A DNA stretch of 29,710 bases from JBARRO01 sp049644265 (GTDB taxonomy: Bacteria > Bacteroidota > Ignavibacteria > UBA10030), in contig JBARRO010000202.1 of assembly GCA_049644265.1 (NCBI GenBank), forward strand, positions 1 to 29,710, written 5' to 3'. Shown here piece after piece: positions 16,762 through 23,506 of this stretch; the stretch's first letter is position 1, and each line of letters starts with the position of its first letter. The notes beneath the pieces were generated by a model. The model had not been told where the DNA came from, did not search any database, and saw only the letters and a list, made by a program, of their open reading frames with translations. A program made the translations under genes and the position numbers.

Positions 16762-18051
16762 CTACTTGCGCTTGTCGAGCGCAAGCCAGTTTCGCTCGCC
16801 TTGACCGATGTAAATCTGTCTCGGCCGCGCAATTTTCTGCTCGGGATCCGTCAGGTGTTCAACCCATTGAGCAAGCCAGCCGACCGTGCGGGGGATGGCA
16901 AACAGGACGGGGAAGAAATCCATCGGAAATCCCATGGCCTGATAGATCAGGCCCGAGTAGAAATCCACGTTGGGGTAGAGCTTTCGTTTGACGAAGTAAT
17001 CGTCCTGGAGAGCGACGCGTTCCAGCTCAAGCGCAATGTCGAGCTTGGGGTTCTTCCCGGTAACCTCGAACACCTGGTATGCCAATTTCTTGATGACTTT
17101 TGCGCGCGGGTCGTAATTCTTGTATACGCGGTGGCCGAAGCCCATCAGCTTTCCCTTCCCTTCCTTCACCTCTTTGACAAACGCCGGGACCTTTTTGATA
17201 TCGCCGATCTCATCCAGCATATGCAACACGGCCTCGTTTGCCCCGCCATGGAGTGGTCCCCAGAGTGCGGCAGCTGCAGCTGCGCAGGCCCCGTACGGGT
17301 CAACGTGCGAACTTCCGACGTTGCGCATCGAGTTGGTGCTGCAATTTTGCTCGTGGTCGACGTGGAGGATAAACAGAACGGTCAACGCGTGTTCCAGCGT
17401 CGGGTGCACCGTGTATCGGGAATCCCCGATCTTGAACATCATCTGCAGGAAGTTTCCCGCATACGTGAGCTCGTTGTCGGGGTAAATATACGGCATGCCC
17501 TTCGAATGTCTGTACGTGAACGCGGCGATGGTTGGCACCTTGCCAATCAGCCGATAAATCTGCTTCTGCCGGGTCTCGGGGTCGAAGATGTTTTTCGCCT
17601 CCGGGTAAAATGTGGAGAGAGCCGCAATGATGCTGATGAACATCCCCATCGGGTGAGCATCGTAGCGGAATGCCTCCATGAGTTGCTTGATGCTTTCATG
17701 GACAAACGTGTGATGTTTGACGTTCTGCCGCCATTCGTCGAGTTGTGGCTGCGTGGGGAGCTCGCCTTTGAGAAGGAGGTAGGCGACTTCGAGAAATGAC
17801 GTAGAGTTTTCGGCCAGCTGTTCAATCGGATACCCCCGGTGGCGGAGAATGCCCTTATCCCCGTCGATAAACGTGATCCGGCTTTTGACCGCAGCAGTAT
17901 TCATGAAGGCGGGATCATAGGTCATCATGCCGAAATCGTCGTCTTTAAGCTTGATTTTTCGCAGCTCCATGGCCCGGATCGTGTCATGCTCGATCGGAAC
18001 TTCATAGGTCTTGCCGGTACGATTATCAGTAATGGTGAGTGTATCGGGCAT
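16762..18051 (-). CDS. gltA: Citrate synthase
   Basis: 429 aa, the length of the hexameric Gram-negative-type enzyme. It condenses oxaloacetate and acetyl-CoA to citrate at the entry of the TCA cycle. The N-terminal beta domain holds DPAFMNTAAVKSRITFIDGDKGIL and RHRGYPIEQLAE. The catalytic set is visible as HVDHEQNCSTNSMR (oxaloacetate-binding His), GPLHGGANE (catalytic His), MGFGHRVYKNYDPR and NVDFYSG (catalytic Asp). The ATG at 18051 has AGGAG five bases upstream. The gene begins the minus-strand series that runs to hemL. Upstream, on its own strand, lies a hairpin followed by eight U residues about 110 bases before the start (18161-18192), so leader attenuation is possible. Confidence 0.97.
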   Translation of the reverse strand: MPDTLTITDNRTGKTYEVPIEHDTIRAMELRKIKLKDDDFGMMTYDPAFMNTAAVKSRITFIDGDKGILRHRGYPIEQLAENSTSFLEVAYLLLKGELPTQPQLDEWRQNVKHHTFVHESIKQLMEAFRYDAHPMGMFISIIAALSTFYPEAKNIFDPETRQKQIYRLIGKVPTIAAFTYRHSKGMPYIYPDNELTYAGNFLQMMFKIGDSRYTVHPTLEHALTVLFILHVDHEQNCSTNSMRNVGSSHVDPYGACAAAAAALWGPLHGGANEAVLHMLDEIGDIKKVPAFVKEVKEGKGKLMGFGHRVYKNYDPRAKVIKKLAYQVFEVTGKNPKLDIALELERVALQDDYFVKRKLYPNVDFYSGLIYQAMGFPMDFFPVLFAIPRTVGWLAQWVEHLTDPEQKIARPRQIYIGQGERNWLALDKRK

Positions 18052-18160
18052 ACAAACTCCTGGTGAGAGATTCCGTGAGTAACAGCGTAACGCTCAAGAA
18101 ACGAAAAATTTCCATAATCTTCCACTCATAAAGCTCCAGGAGGGTGGGGGCGATCCTGTG

Positions 18161-18192
18161 AAAAAAAACTCTTTCCCGACACGAATCGGGAA
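18161..18192 (-). terminator. Hairpin plus U8 tract in front of gltA (attenuator candidate)
   Basis: TTCCCGA and TCGGGAA (18173-18179 and 18186-18192) form a perfect 7-bp stem with a 6-base loop. Read on the minus strand it is followed by AGAG and eight T residues (18161-18168). The 4-base gap between stem and T-run weakens it as an intrinsic terminator. If functional it would end a transcript coming from above 18192 before it reaches gltA, which makes it either an attenuator or an end point for an upstream small RNA. Confidence 0.4.
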
Positions 18193-18309
18193 CAAATTGG
18201 TGTCCCATTCCGTTTAAAATAATGGACCTGCTCGTCGAGGAGAATTCGGGCGGGTCCTTTAACAGCCTCCCTGACCCCGGCGCTTGGTAGGTGCGTCGGG
18301 GTTTTTATT
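18173..18309 (+). ncRNA. Candidate plus-strand structured small RNA
   Basis: Within a 475-base gap (18052-18526) without a supportable ORF, three hairpins follow each other. Hairpin 1 is 18173-18192. Hairpin 2 pairs 18224-18234 with 18247-18257 over 11 bp, with a 12-base loop containing GAGGAG. Hairpin 3 is 18274-18302, followed by TTTTTATTT. Hairpins 2 and 3 contain three G-U pairs when read as plus-strand RNA, which would be A-C mismatches on the minus strand; this favours a plus-strand transcript. An unpaired C-rich segment (CCTCCCTG, 18266-18273) lies just before the terminator, as in small RNAs that pair with ribosome-binding sites. A TAAAAT at 18215-18220 could be a -10 box, but no matching -35 is seen, so the 5' end is uncertain. 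I do not recognise it as tmRNA, SRP RNA, RNase P or 6S RNA. Confidence 0.4.
18274..18309 (+). terminator. Orphan plus-strand intrinsic terminator
   Basis: ACCCCGGCGC (18274-18283) pairs with GCGTCGGGGT (18293-18302) over ten base pairs including one G-U, with a 9-base loop, and runs into TTTTTATTT. No plus-strand coding gene lies upstream in the preceding 10 kb, so it needs a non-coding or antisense transcript to terminate. Confidence 0.65.
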
Positions 18310-18316
18310 TGCATTC

Positions 18317-18363
18317 AGCGGTTAGTATGAGCAGTTGGCTTTTGGCTATTAGCGATTAGCTGC
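18317..18363. repeat. GCTATTAGC-type short-repeat array
   Basis: A loose series of the words GCGGTTAG, GCAGTTGGC, TTTTGGCTATTAGC and GATTAGC directly follows the plus-strand terminator. Units are ~7-10 bases and degenerate. It belongs to the same general class as the other short-repeat arrays in the minus-strand gene gaps, with a different core word. The bases from here to 18499 hold no ORF or motif I can support. Confidence 0.45.
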
Positions 18364-18499
18364 AAGAAGAAGGTCAAATCACAACGTTCAAGTTTCAAAT
18401 CAATGCCAAGGGGGAAAGAAAAGGGCAAATCTTGGACGATCAACCGAGGAACGTTGTCTACTTAATACTTACATACCTCCTACTCGGTGAGTTATTCCA

Positions 18500-18534
18500 C
18501 ATTGTTCATTGCTCATTGTTCATTGCTCATTGAT
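18500..18534. repeat. CATTGNT tandem repeat, five 7-base units
   Basis: CATTGTT, CATTGCT, CATTGTT, CATTGCT and CATTGAT begin at 18500, 18507, 18514, 18521 and 18528 with a strict 7-base period. The rluE stop codon (18527-18529 on the minus strand) lies inside the fourth and fifth units, so the array starts exactly at the end of that gene. Confidence 0.85.
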
Positions 18535-19102
18535 GTGATTCCTCCACTTCCCGCACAGTCAATTCCCTCCATTCTCCTGGCTTCATCTTTCCAACGTCTA
18601 ATGACCCGATTTTTACTCGAATCAGTCTGAGAGTAGGATGCCCGACTGCCGCCGTCATCTTTCGTACCTGGCGGTTCCTTCCTTCTCTGAGAGTCAACTC
18701 GATCCAGGCCGTTGGGATGCTCTTCCTAAACCGGACCGGTACAGGCCGCGGAGGAAGGCTCTGTTCATCTGTTAACAGCATTGCTTTTGCGGGCCTTGTC
18801 TTCTTTCCCTCAATAACCACTCCATTTTGAAGTCGGAGGATCGCTTGTTCGTCCGGCGATCCTTCCACCTGCACGAGGTACGTCCTGGCATGACCGAATT
18901 TCGGGTCTGTCAGACGGTGTTTGACGTCGTTGTCATTGGTCAGGAGGAGCAGACCTTCGCTGTCCGCGTCGAGCCTACCCACCGGATAAACATGAGGGGG
19001 GAAGGGCCCGAAGTCCTTCAGGGTTTGTTTTCCGGCCATCGGAGAGAATTGACAAAGGACACCGAACGGCTTAAAGAAAAGTATGTAGGATTTTGCGCGC
19101 AT
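18527..19102 (-). CDS. 23S rRNA pseudouridine synthase, RluE/RsuA family
   Basis: 191 aa from the ATG at 19102. An upstream TTG at 19135 in frame gives a poorer, hydrophobic extension. The protein begins with YILFFKPFGVLCQFS, the usual N-terminus of RluE-type enzymes that lack the S4 domain. The catalytic motif is VGRLDADSEGLLLLTND with Asp45. REGRNRQVRKMTAAVGHPTLRLIRVKIG is the conserved late RsuA-family motif. It isomerises a uridine in rRNA; by length and missing S4 domain RluE (23S rRNA 2457) is the best guess over RluB/RluF/RsuA. It follows the clpC-lipoprotein unit, but a terminator at 19303-19328 suggests separate transcription. Its 3' end runs into a CATTGNT repeat array. Confidence 0.9.
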   Translation of the reverse strand: MRAKSYILFFKPFGVLCQFSPMAGKQTLKDFGPFPPHVYPVGRLDADSEGLLLLTNDNDVKHRLTDPKFGHARTYLVQVEGSPDEQAILRLQNGVVIEGKKTRPAKAMLLTDEQSLPPRPVPVRFRKSIPTAWIELTLREGRNRQVRKMTAAVGHPTLRLIRVKIGSLDVGKMKPGEWRELTVREVEESHQ

Positions 19103-19220
19103 CGAGACTAAGTTCAAGAACAGGTGTAAAGTCAATTTCTTTAAGCTGCTTTGTCAGCCACATCATGCTCGAAAGGTATACATGAAATCTATCTTCAGCA
19201 AAAACTCGGACAGTGAAAAA

Positions 19221-19254
19221 ATTTTTTGTGGATTTTGTGCTTTTTTGAGGTTAA
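19221..19254. repeat. TTTTGTG-type short-repeat array, copy 2
   Basis: Three successive 10-base units (ATTTTTTGTG, GATTTTGTGC, TTTTTTGAGG) and a TTAA end lie about 120 bases upstream of rluE and downstream of the lipoprotein terminator. It shares the TTTTGTGCTT core and the GG-ended last unit with the array at 11328-11362. The rest of the 330-base gap (19103-19432) holds two hairpins and no ORF I can support. Confidence 0.5.
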
Positions 19255-19302
19255 GAAAAGCCACACAATGGGAAAAAGCGCAAACTTGGACGGAGCGGAA
19301 AC

Positions 19303-19328
19303 AAAAAACCCTCGAATTGCTTCGAGGG
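19303..19328 (-). terminator. Intrinsic terminator of the clpC-lipoprotein transcript
   Basis: On the minus strand CCCTCGAA (19328-19321) pairs with TTCGAGGG (19316-19309) over 8 bp with a 4-base loop, immediately followed by TTTTTTGTTT. It lies ~105 bases beyond the lipoprotein stop codon. A second hairpin sits between. Confidence 0.85.
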
Positions 19329-19359
19329 ATCTGAGAAGGCAATTATGAACGCCTGAATT

Positions 19360-19387
19360 AAGCTGCACCGCGAAGCGGCGTCGGCTT
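19360..19387 (-). other. UUCG-capped hairpin in the 3' untranslated region
   Basis: On the minus strand the sequence AAGCCGACGCCGC-TTC-GCGGTGCAGCTT can fold, with the outer AAGC/GCTT pairs, an internal mismatch, and an inner CGCC/GGTG-type stem capped by a TTCG-like tetraloop. It lies between the lipoprotein stop codon and the terminator, and may protect the 3' end of the clpC-lipoprotein mRNA. Confidence 0.35.
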
Positions 19388-19432
19388 GAATGAATTGTTA
19401 GCACCCATGCCCTGGAAGTGGCTTCCTGTACC

Positions 19433-19891
19433 CTATCGCAGGGAATCGAGTCGGCTCTGCAGCGAGGACGACAAATCGGCCACCTTGTCCCAAATGACCG
19501 ATGAGCCCTGGCAGAAGCCCAGCGCTTGAGCCCCAATCCATTGTTCGTAACCCGACGTCTTGATCGTCACGAAAGGCATCCACTCAGTCTTGCCTCCTTC
19601 CTGCGCTGGCAGAAACTGGCCGCACAACATGTACTGCTCTACTCCACCGGGAGTCATAACATGCCCAACGCGCACATCACGAAAGCGGACAGGATCTGGT
19701 GGGCGGTGGGTCCTAAAATCAGTTGCGGCTGCGGTAAGCAAAAATTGGACGACTGAATCTATTGACGTTTTCTGCGGTTCAGAAGCAAGGACCTGAGTGG
19801 GACTCACCGCCTGGGATTCACTCCGCGTGACTGGGGCCGTACTGCAGGCTGCGAGAACTAATGTGGCACATAGGATCGCAAGATATCGCAT
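19433..19891 (-). CDS. Small lipoprotein of unknown function downstream of clpC
   Basis: 152 aa from the ATG at 19891, which has AAGGAG (19896-19901) four bases upstream. The in-frame ATG at 19915 lacks such a site and would place extra charged residues before the signal. The signal MRYLAILCATLVLAAC ends in a clear lipobox (LAAC), so the mature protein is a lipidated envelope protein. After a Ser/Thr/Gln linker the globular part contains VRFRDVRVGHV, MLCGQFLP, EWMPFVTIK and ALGFCQGSSVIWD. The two mature-region cysteines (in MLCG and GFCQG) could form a disulfide. I do not recognise the family, and it shows no enzyme motif. It starts 26 bases after the clpC stop codon and is probably translated from the same mRNA. 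There is no known reason why a cytosolic Clp ATPase should be paired with it. Confidence 0.82.
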   Translation of the reverse strand: MRYLAILCATLVLAACSTAPVTRSESQAVSPTQVLASEPQKTSIDSVVQFLLTAAATDFRTHRPPDPVRFRDVRVGHVMTPGGVEQYMLCGQFLPAQEGGKTEWMPFVTIKTSGYEQWIGAQALGFCQGSSVIWDKVADLSSSLQSRLDSLR

Positions 19892-19917
19892 GATTCTCCT
19901 TGAGTGCTTATACATGC

Positions 19918-22425
19918 TTAGCTTGCGTCGGCAACTTCTTCATCATGCTCTTGCAGCTCGTCTCCGCCTTTGTCCTTGCTGGAATCAACAAATTCCAACT
20001 CTTCTTTCTTCTTGTTGAATCTCACCTTCACTTTGCTTCCCTGGGCAAATCCTCCCTTGAGGATCTCTTCCGCCAGCGGGTCTTCCACGTATTTCTGGAC
20101 AGCCCGGCGGAGCGGACGCGCCCCGAATGCGGGGTCGTAGCCCTTGTCGGCGAGGAATTCCTTCGCAGCTTTTGACAACTCGATGGTGATGCCCATGGAC
20201 GTCATGCGTGCGAAGAGCTCCTTTGCCGCGATGTCGATGATCTTGAAGATATGTTCGCGTTCGAGACGATGGAAGATTAACGCATCATCGACCCGGTTGA
20301 GGAACTCCGGATTGAACACCCGTTTGAGAGCGTCCTCGATGTTCGTCTTCATCGCCTGGTACTTGTCTTTTTCCGAGTCGAGACCAAATCCCATAGCGCC
20401 CGTGGTCTTGATGTCACGCGTGCCAACGTTGGACGTCATGATCAGGATGGTGTTCTTGAAATCCACTCTGCGGCCTAAGCTGTCGGTAAGGATACCGTCA
20501 TCCAGCACCTGGAGAAGGATGTTGAACACGTCGGGGTGCGCTTTTTCGATTTCGTCCAGCAGCACCACCGAATAGGGCTTCCGGCGCACTTTCTCGGTCA
20601 GCTGTCCGCCCTCTTCATATCCCACGTATCCCGGTGGCGCCCCCACAAGGCGGGAGACGGAAAATTTTTCCATGTACTCGCTCATGTCGATCCGGATGAG
20701 CGCATCGTCGGAGTCGAACAGGTAACGCGCAAGGGCCTTTGCCAGCTCAGTTTTTCCCACGCCGGTGGGGCCGAGGAAAATGAACGAGCCGATCGGTCGC
20801 TTCGGATCCTTCAGACCCGCACGGGCCCTTCGGATGGCCTTGGTCAGCTTGATGATGGCTTCGCCCTGGCCGATGACAACTGCTTGGAGCGCTTCGTCCA
20901 TCTTGAGGAGTTTTTCCGATTCGCTCTGCGCAACTTTCTGGACCGGGATGCTGGTCATCATCGAGACTACAGCAGCGCAATCCTCTTCGGAGACCTCATA
21001 GATTGTGTCCTGCGCTTTCAGTTCCCATTCGCGCTTGGCAATTTCCAAGTCGCTCAGAAGCTTCTTCTCAAGATCTCTCAGGCGTGCTGCCTCTTCGAAG
21101 TTCTGGTTCTTGACTACCTGATTCTTTGATTGGCGGATTTTTTCAATTTCTTCTTCAAGCTGAAGAACTTCTTTCGGCACCTTGATATTCGCAAGGTGGA
21201 CGCGCGATCCGGCCTCATCCATCACATCAATCGCCTTGTCGGGCAAATACCGGTCGGTAATATACCGGTCGCTGAGGCGGACGGCGGAATCGATGGCTTT
21301 ATCTGCATACCGGACGCCGTGGTGCTCCTCGTATTTGTGCTTGATATTCTGGAGAATCTGGATTGTCTCATCGACCGTTGTCGGATCGACCATGATTTTC
21401 TGGAACCGGCGGTCGAGTGCCCCGTCCTTTTCAATATACTGACGGTATTCGTCGAGCGTCGTTGCGCCGATGCACTGCAGGTCGCCGCGTGCCAAGGCCG
21501 GCTTGAACATGTTGGAGGCGTCGAGGGAACCGCTGGCTCCTCCGGCTCCCACGATGGTATGGAGCTCGTCGATGAACAGGATGACATCCTTCGCTTTTTC
21601 AAGCTCGTTCATGACTGCTTTCATGCGTTCCTCGAACTGGCCGCGGTATTTCGTTCCTGCGACGAGGGCTGCAAGATCGAGGGTCACCACGCGTTTGTCA
21701 TGCAGGACGCGGGAGACTTTCTTCTGAACGATACGGAGCGCCAATCCTTCGGCGATAGCGGATTTTCCCACGCCCGGTTCGCCGATCAGGACCGGATTAT
21801 TCTTCTTGCGCCGGCTCAGTACTTGTGCAACGCGCTCGATTTCCTTTTCACGGCCCACAATGGGGTCGAGTTTATCTTCGGTTGCAAGCTTGGTCAAATC
21901 CCTCCCGAAATTGTCCAGGACGGGAGTTTTCGAACGCTCCTGCTTCTTCTCGCCGCTGCCGTGGCCTGATGCCGGTGGCGTCGACGGTTTTCCGGAGATA
22001 ATATTGTCGAGTTCGTTCCGCACGACGTCGTAATGCACATTGAACTGGTGCAGGATCTGAGCAGCGATGTTGTCGTCATCCCGGAGCAACGAGAGGAGAA
22101 GGTGCTCCGTGCCGATCACATCGGATTTATAGAGTTTCGCTTCGAGGTACGTGATCTTGAGAACTTTTTCGGCCTGCTTGGTCAGGGGGATATTTCCGAT
22201 GGTCAGGGTTCCGCCGGAGGTTCTCACGGTGTCTTCAATCGCCTTCTTCAGCCTGTACAAATCGACTCCCAGGTTGCGAAGAATCTTCACAGCGATTCCC
22301 TCTCCCTCGCGGATGATGCCGAGAAGGAGGTGCTCAGTCCCGATATAGTCGTGGCCGAGGCGAAGAGCCTCTTCGCGGCTGAGGCGAATCACATCTTGAA
22401 CCCGGTTTGAGAAATTCCCTTCCAT
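19918..22425 (-). CDS. clpC: ATP-dependent Clp protease ATP-binding subunit ClpC
   Basis: An AAA+ unfoldase of 835 aa that feeds proteins to ClpP in the cytosol. Domains in order: a double Clp-N repeat (residues ~1-145, with the two GTEHLLL motifs); the first AAA module with Walker A GEPGVGKSA (~215-223) and Walker B ILFIDELHTIVGAGGA; the middle region with a UVR-like helix pair (NQNFEEAARLRDLEKKL), which marks ClpC rather than ClpB or ClpA; the second AAA module with Walker A GPTGVGKTE and Walker B VVLLDEIEKAHPDV; then the ClpB-type D2 small domain (GYDPAFGARPLRRAVQKY). The C-terminus is a Lys/Glu/Asp-rich tail. The ATG at 22425 has AAGGGA upstream. A strong sigma70-type promoter lies at 22519-22547. 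A small lipoprotein gene follows. Confidence 0.96.
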   Translation of the reverse strand: MEGNFSNRVQDVIRLSREEALRLGHDYIGTEHLLLGIIREGEGIAVKILRNLGVDLYRLKKAIEDTVRTSGGTLTIGNIPLTKQAEKVLKITYLEAKLYKSDVIGTEHLLLSLLRDDDNIAAQILHQFNVHYDVVRNELDNIISGKPSTPPASGHGSGEKKQERSKTPVLDNFGRDLTKLATEDKLDPIVGREKEIERVAQVLSRRKKNNPVLIGEPGVGKSAIAEGLALRIVQKKVSRVLHDKRVVTLDLAALVAGTKYRGQFEERMKAVMNELEKAKDVILFIDELHTIVGAGGASGSLDASNMFKPALARGDLQCIGATTLDEYRQYIEKDGALDRRFQKIMVDPTTVDETIQILQNIKHKYEEHHGVRYADKAIDSAVRLSDRYITDRYLPDKAIDVMDEAGSRVHLANIKVPKEVLQLEEEIEKIRQSKNQVVKNQNFEEAARLRDLEKKLLSDLEIAKREWELKAQDTIYEVSEEDCAAVVSMMTSIPVQKVAQSESEKLLKMDEALQAVVIGQGEAIIKLTKAIRRARAGLKDPKRPIGSFIFLGPTGVGKTELAKALARYLFDSDDALIRIDMSEYMEKFSVSRLVGAPPGYVGYEEGGQLTEKVRRKPYSVVLLDEIEKAHPDVFNILLQVLDDGILTDSLGRRVDFKNTILIMTSNVGTRDIKTTGAMGFGLDSEKDKYQAMKTNIEDALKRVFNPEFLNRVDDALIFHRLEREHIFKIIDIAAKELFARMTSMGITIELSKAAKEFLADKGYDPAFGARPLRRAVQKYVEDPLAEEILKGGFAQGSKVKVRFNKKKEELEFVDSSKDKGGDELQEHDEEVADAS

Positions 22426-22492
22426 GAGATCCCTTTACTGTATGTGGAACGAACGTCCTTCCCCACTCGTCCGAACTACTACGCTAACGGTG

Positions 22493-22502
22493 AACGGCCG
22501 TT
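22493..22502. promoter_or_regulatory. Palindrome AACGGCCGTT just downstream of the clpC promoter
   Basis: A perfect 10-bp palindrome lies roughly 10-20 bases downstream of the predicted clpC transcription start. That is an operator-like position. It does not resemble the CtsR heptad repeat or the HrcA CIRCE element known from other clp/heat-shock genes. It could be chance. Confidence 0.3.
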
Positions 22503-22518
22503 GGAAGTTTCCATCGTC

Positions 22519-22547
22519 AATATAACCAAAATTGGAGGGGCTGTCAA
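22519..22547 (-). promoter_or_regulatory. Sigma70-type promoter of clpC
   Basis: On the minus strand TTGACA (22547-22542), a 17-base spacer and TATATT (22524-22519) match the sigma70 consensus at 11 of 12 positions. The predicted start lies near 22511, giving a leader of about 85 bases for clpC. Confidence 0.75.
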
Positions 22548-22602
22548 GAAATTGCATTTTGACGCCTTGGGCCATTTAGAATGCGTGTTTTCAAACTTTT
22601 CT

Positions 22603-22630
22603 TTGACTTTATTTTCAAAAAAGGTTAAAT
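22603..22630 (+). promoter_or_regulatory. Possible sigma70-type promoter of the uppS-bamA-lpx operon
   Basis: TTGACT (22603-22608), a 16-base spacer and TTAAAT (22625-22630) lie about 40 bases before the uppS start, in an AT-rich segment between the divergent clpC and uppS genes. The -10 matches the consensus at four of six positions only. Confidence 0.45.
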
Positions 22631-22672
22631 TTCCTTCCCACGGAATAAAAAAACTCATTTTTTGGAGAATTT

Positions 22673-23506
22673 GTGGCGCTCGAGAAGGCGACGGGAATCG
22701 ACAAGAAGTTGCAGGATAAACTGCTGCAGAGTGGTGACATCCCGCAACATATTGCGATTATCATGGATGGAAACGGGCGGTGGGCGAAGCGGCGCGGCAT
22801 GCCGCGGATCGCCGGTCACAACGAAGGTGTGAACTCGGTTCGAGACGTCGTTGAGGCATGCGGACAGCTTGGCGTAAAGTATCTGACCCTGTATGCCTTT
22901 TCGACAGAAAACTGGAAGAGGCCGCAAGAAGAGGTTTCGCTCCTCATGCGGCTGTTGCTCAAGGCGTTGCGCGATGAGCGTGACCGCCTGCACCAGAATG
23001 AAGTCCGTCTCCGTGCCGTCGGGGACATTGCTGCACTGCCGCACGATGTACAGGACGAGCTGCTCGGGGGCATCAAGATGATGCGGCAGAATCCCGGGCT
23101 GACGCTGATCCTCGCTCTCAGCTACAGCGGACGCTGGGATCTTACGCAAGCGTTTCGTAAGCTGTCCGAGGACGTTCAAAGTGGGAGAGTCCGGACGGAA
23201 GAGATCACCGAGCGACTGATCGCAAGCTACCTTTCCACGAGGGAATTCCCCGACCCTGACTTGTTGATCAGGACCAGCGGGGAACATCGCATCAGTAATT
23301 TCCTCTTGTGGCAGCTGGCCTACAGTGAAATGTTTATCACCGACGAATATTGGCCGGCATTCCGGCGCAAACACCTGTACGCAGCCATTGGCGACTATCA
23401 GAAACGCGAACGGCGTTTCGGCATGGTGAGCGAGCAGGTTCACAAACACCAGAGTGCACCGGCGGATTATGTGGAAAGGTTTCTTAAAAGTGTCGCAAAA
23501 TTGTAA
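22673..23506 (+). CDS. uppS: Undecaprenyl diphosphate synthase (cis-prenyltransferase)
   Basis: 277 aa with a GTG start at 22673 supported by GGAG at 22664-22667. It extends farnesyl diphosphate with isopentenyl diphosphate to the C55 lipid carrier used for peptidoglycan, O-antigen and other wall polymers. Signatures are IAIIMDGNGRWAKRRG (catalytic Asp and the phosphate-binding loop), GHNEGVNSVRDVV, LTLYAFSTENWKRP, and the late RTSGEHRISNFLLWQLAYSE with the Arg residues that bind IPP. About 25 extra N-terminal residues compared with E. coli UppS. Its 3' end overlaps the bamA start by 38 bases, so the two are translationally coupled. Confidence 0.95.
   Translation: MALEKATGIDKKLQDKLLQSGDIPQHIAIIMDGNGRWAKRRGMPRIAGHNEGVNSVRDVVEACGQLGVKYLTLYAFSTENWKRPQEEVSLLMRLLLKALRDERDRLHQNEVRLRAVGDIAALPHDVQDELLGGIKMMRQNPGLTLILALSYSGRWDLTQAFRKLSEDVQSGRVRTEEITERLIASYLSTREFPDPDLLIRTSGEHRISNFLLWQLAYSEMFITDEYWPAFRRKHLYAAIGDYQKRERRFGMVSEQVHKHQSAPADYVERFLKSVAKL

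Noticed and set aside
18173..18309. tmRNA, SRP RNA or 6S RNA
   Set aside because: There is no tRNA-like CCA end or TTCGAA loop for tmRNA, and no conserved SRP apical loop. The series of three short hairpins does not form the single long bulged rod of 6S RNA.
18126..18314. Minus-strand ORF of 62 aa upstream of gltA
   Set aside because: No ribosome-binding site, no family features, and it runs through three stable hairpins. A structured RNA region explains the sequence better.
18500..18534. CRISPR array
   Set aside because: The 7-base units are contiguous and have no unique spacers. No cas genes are present in the window.
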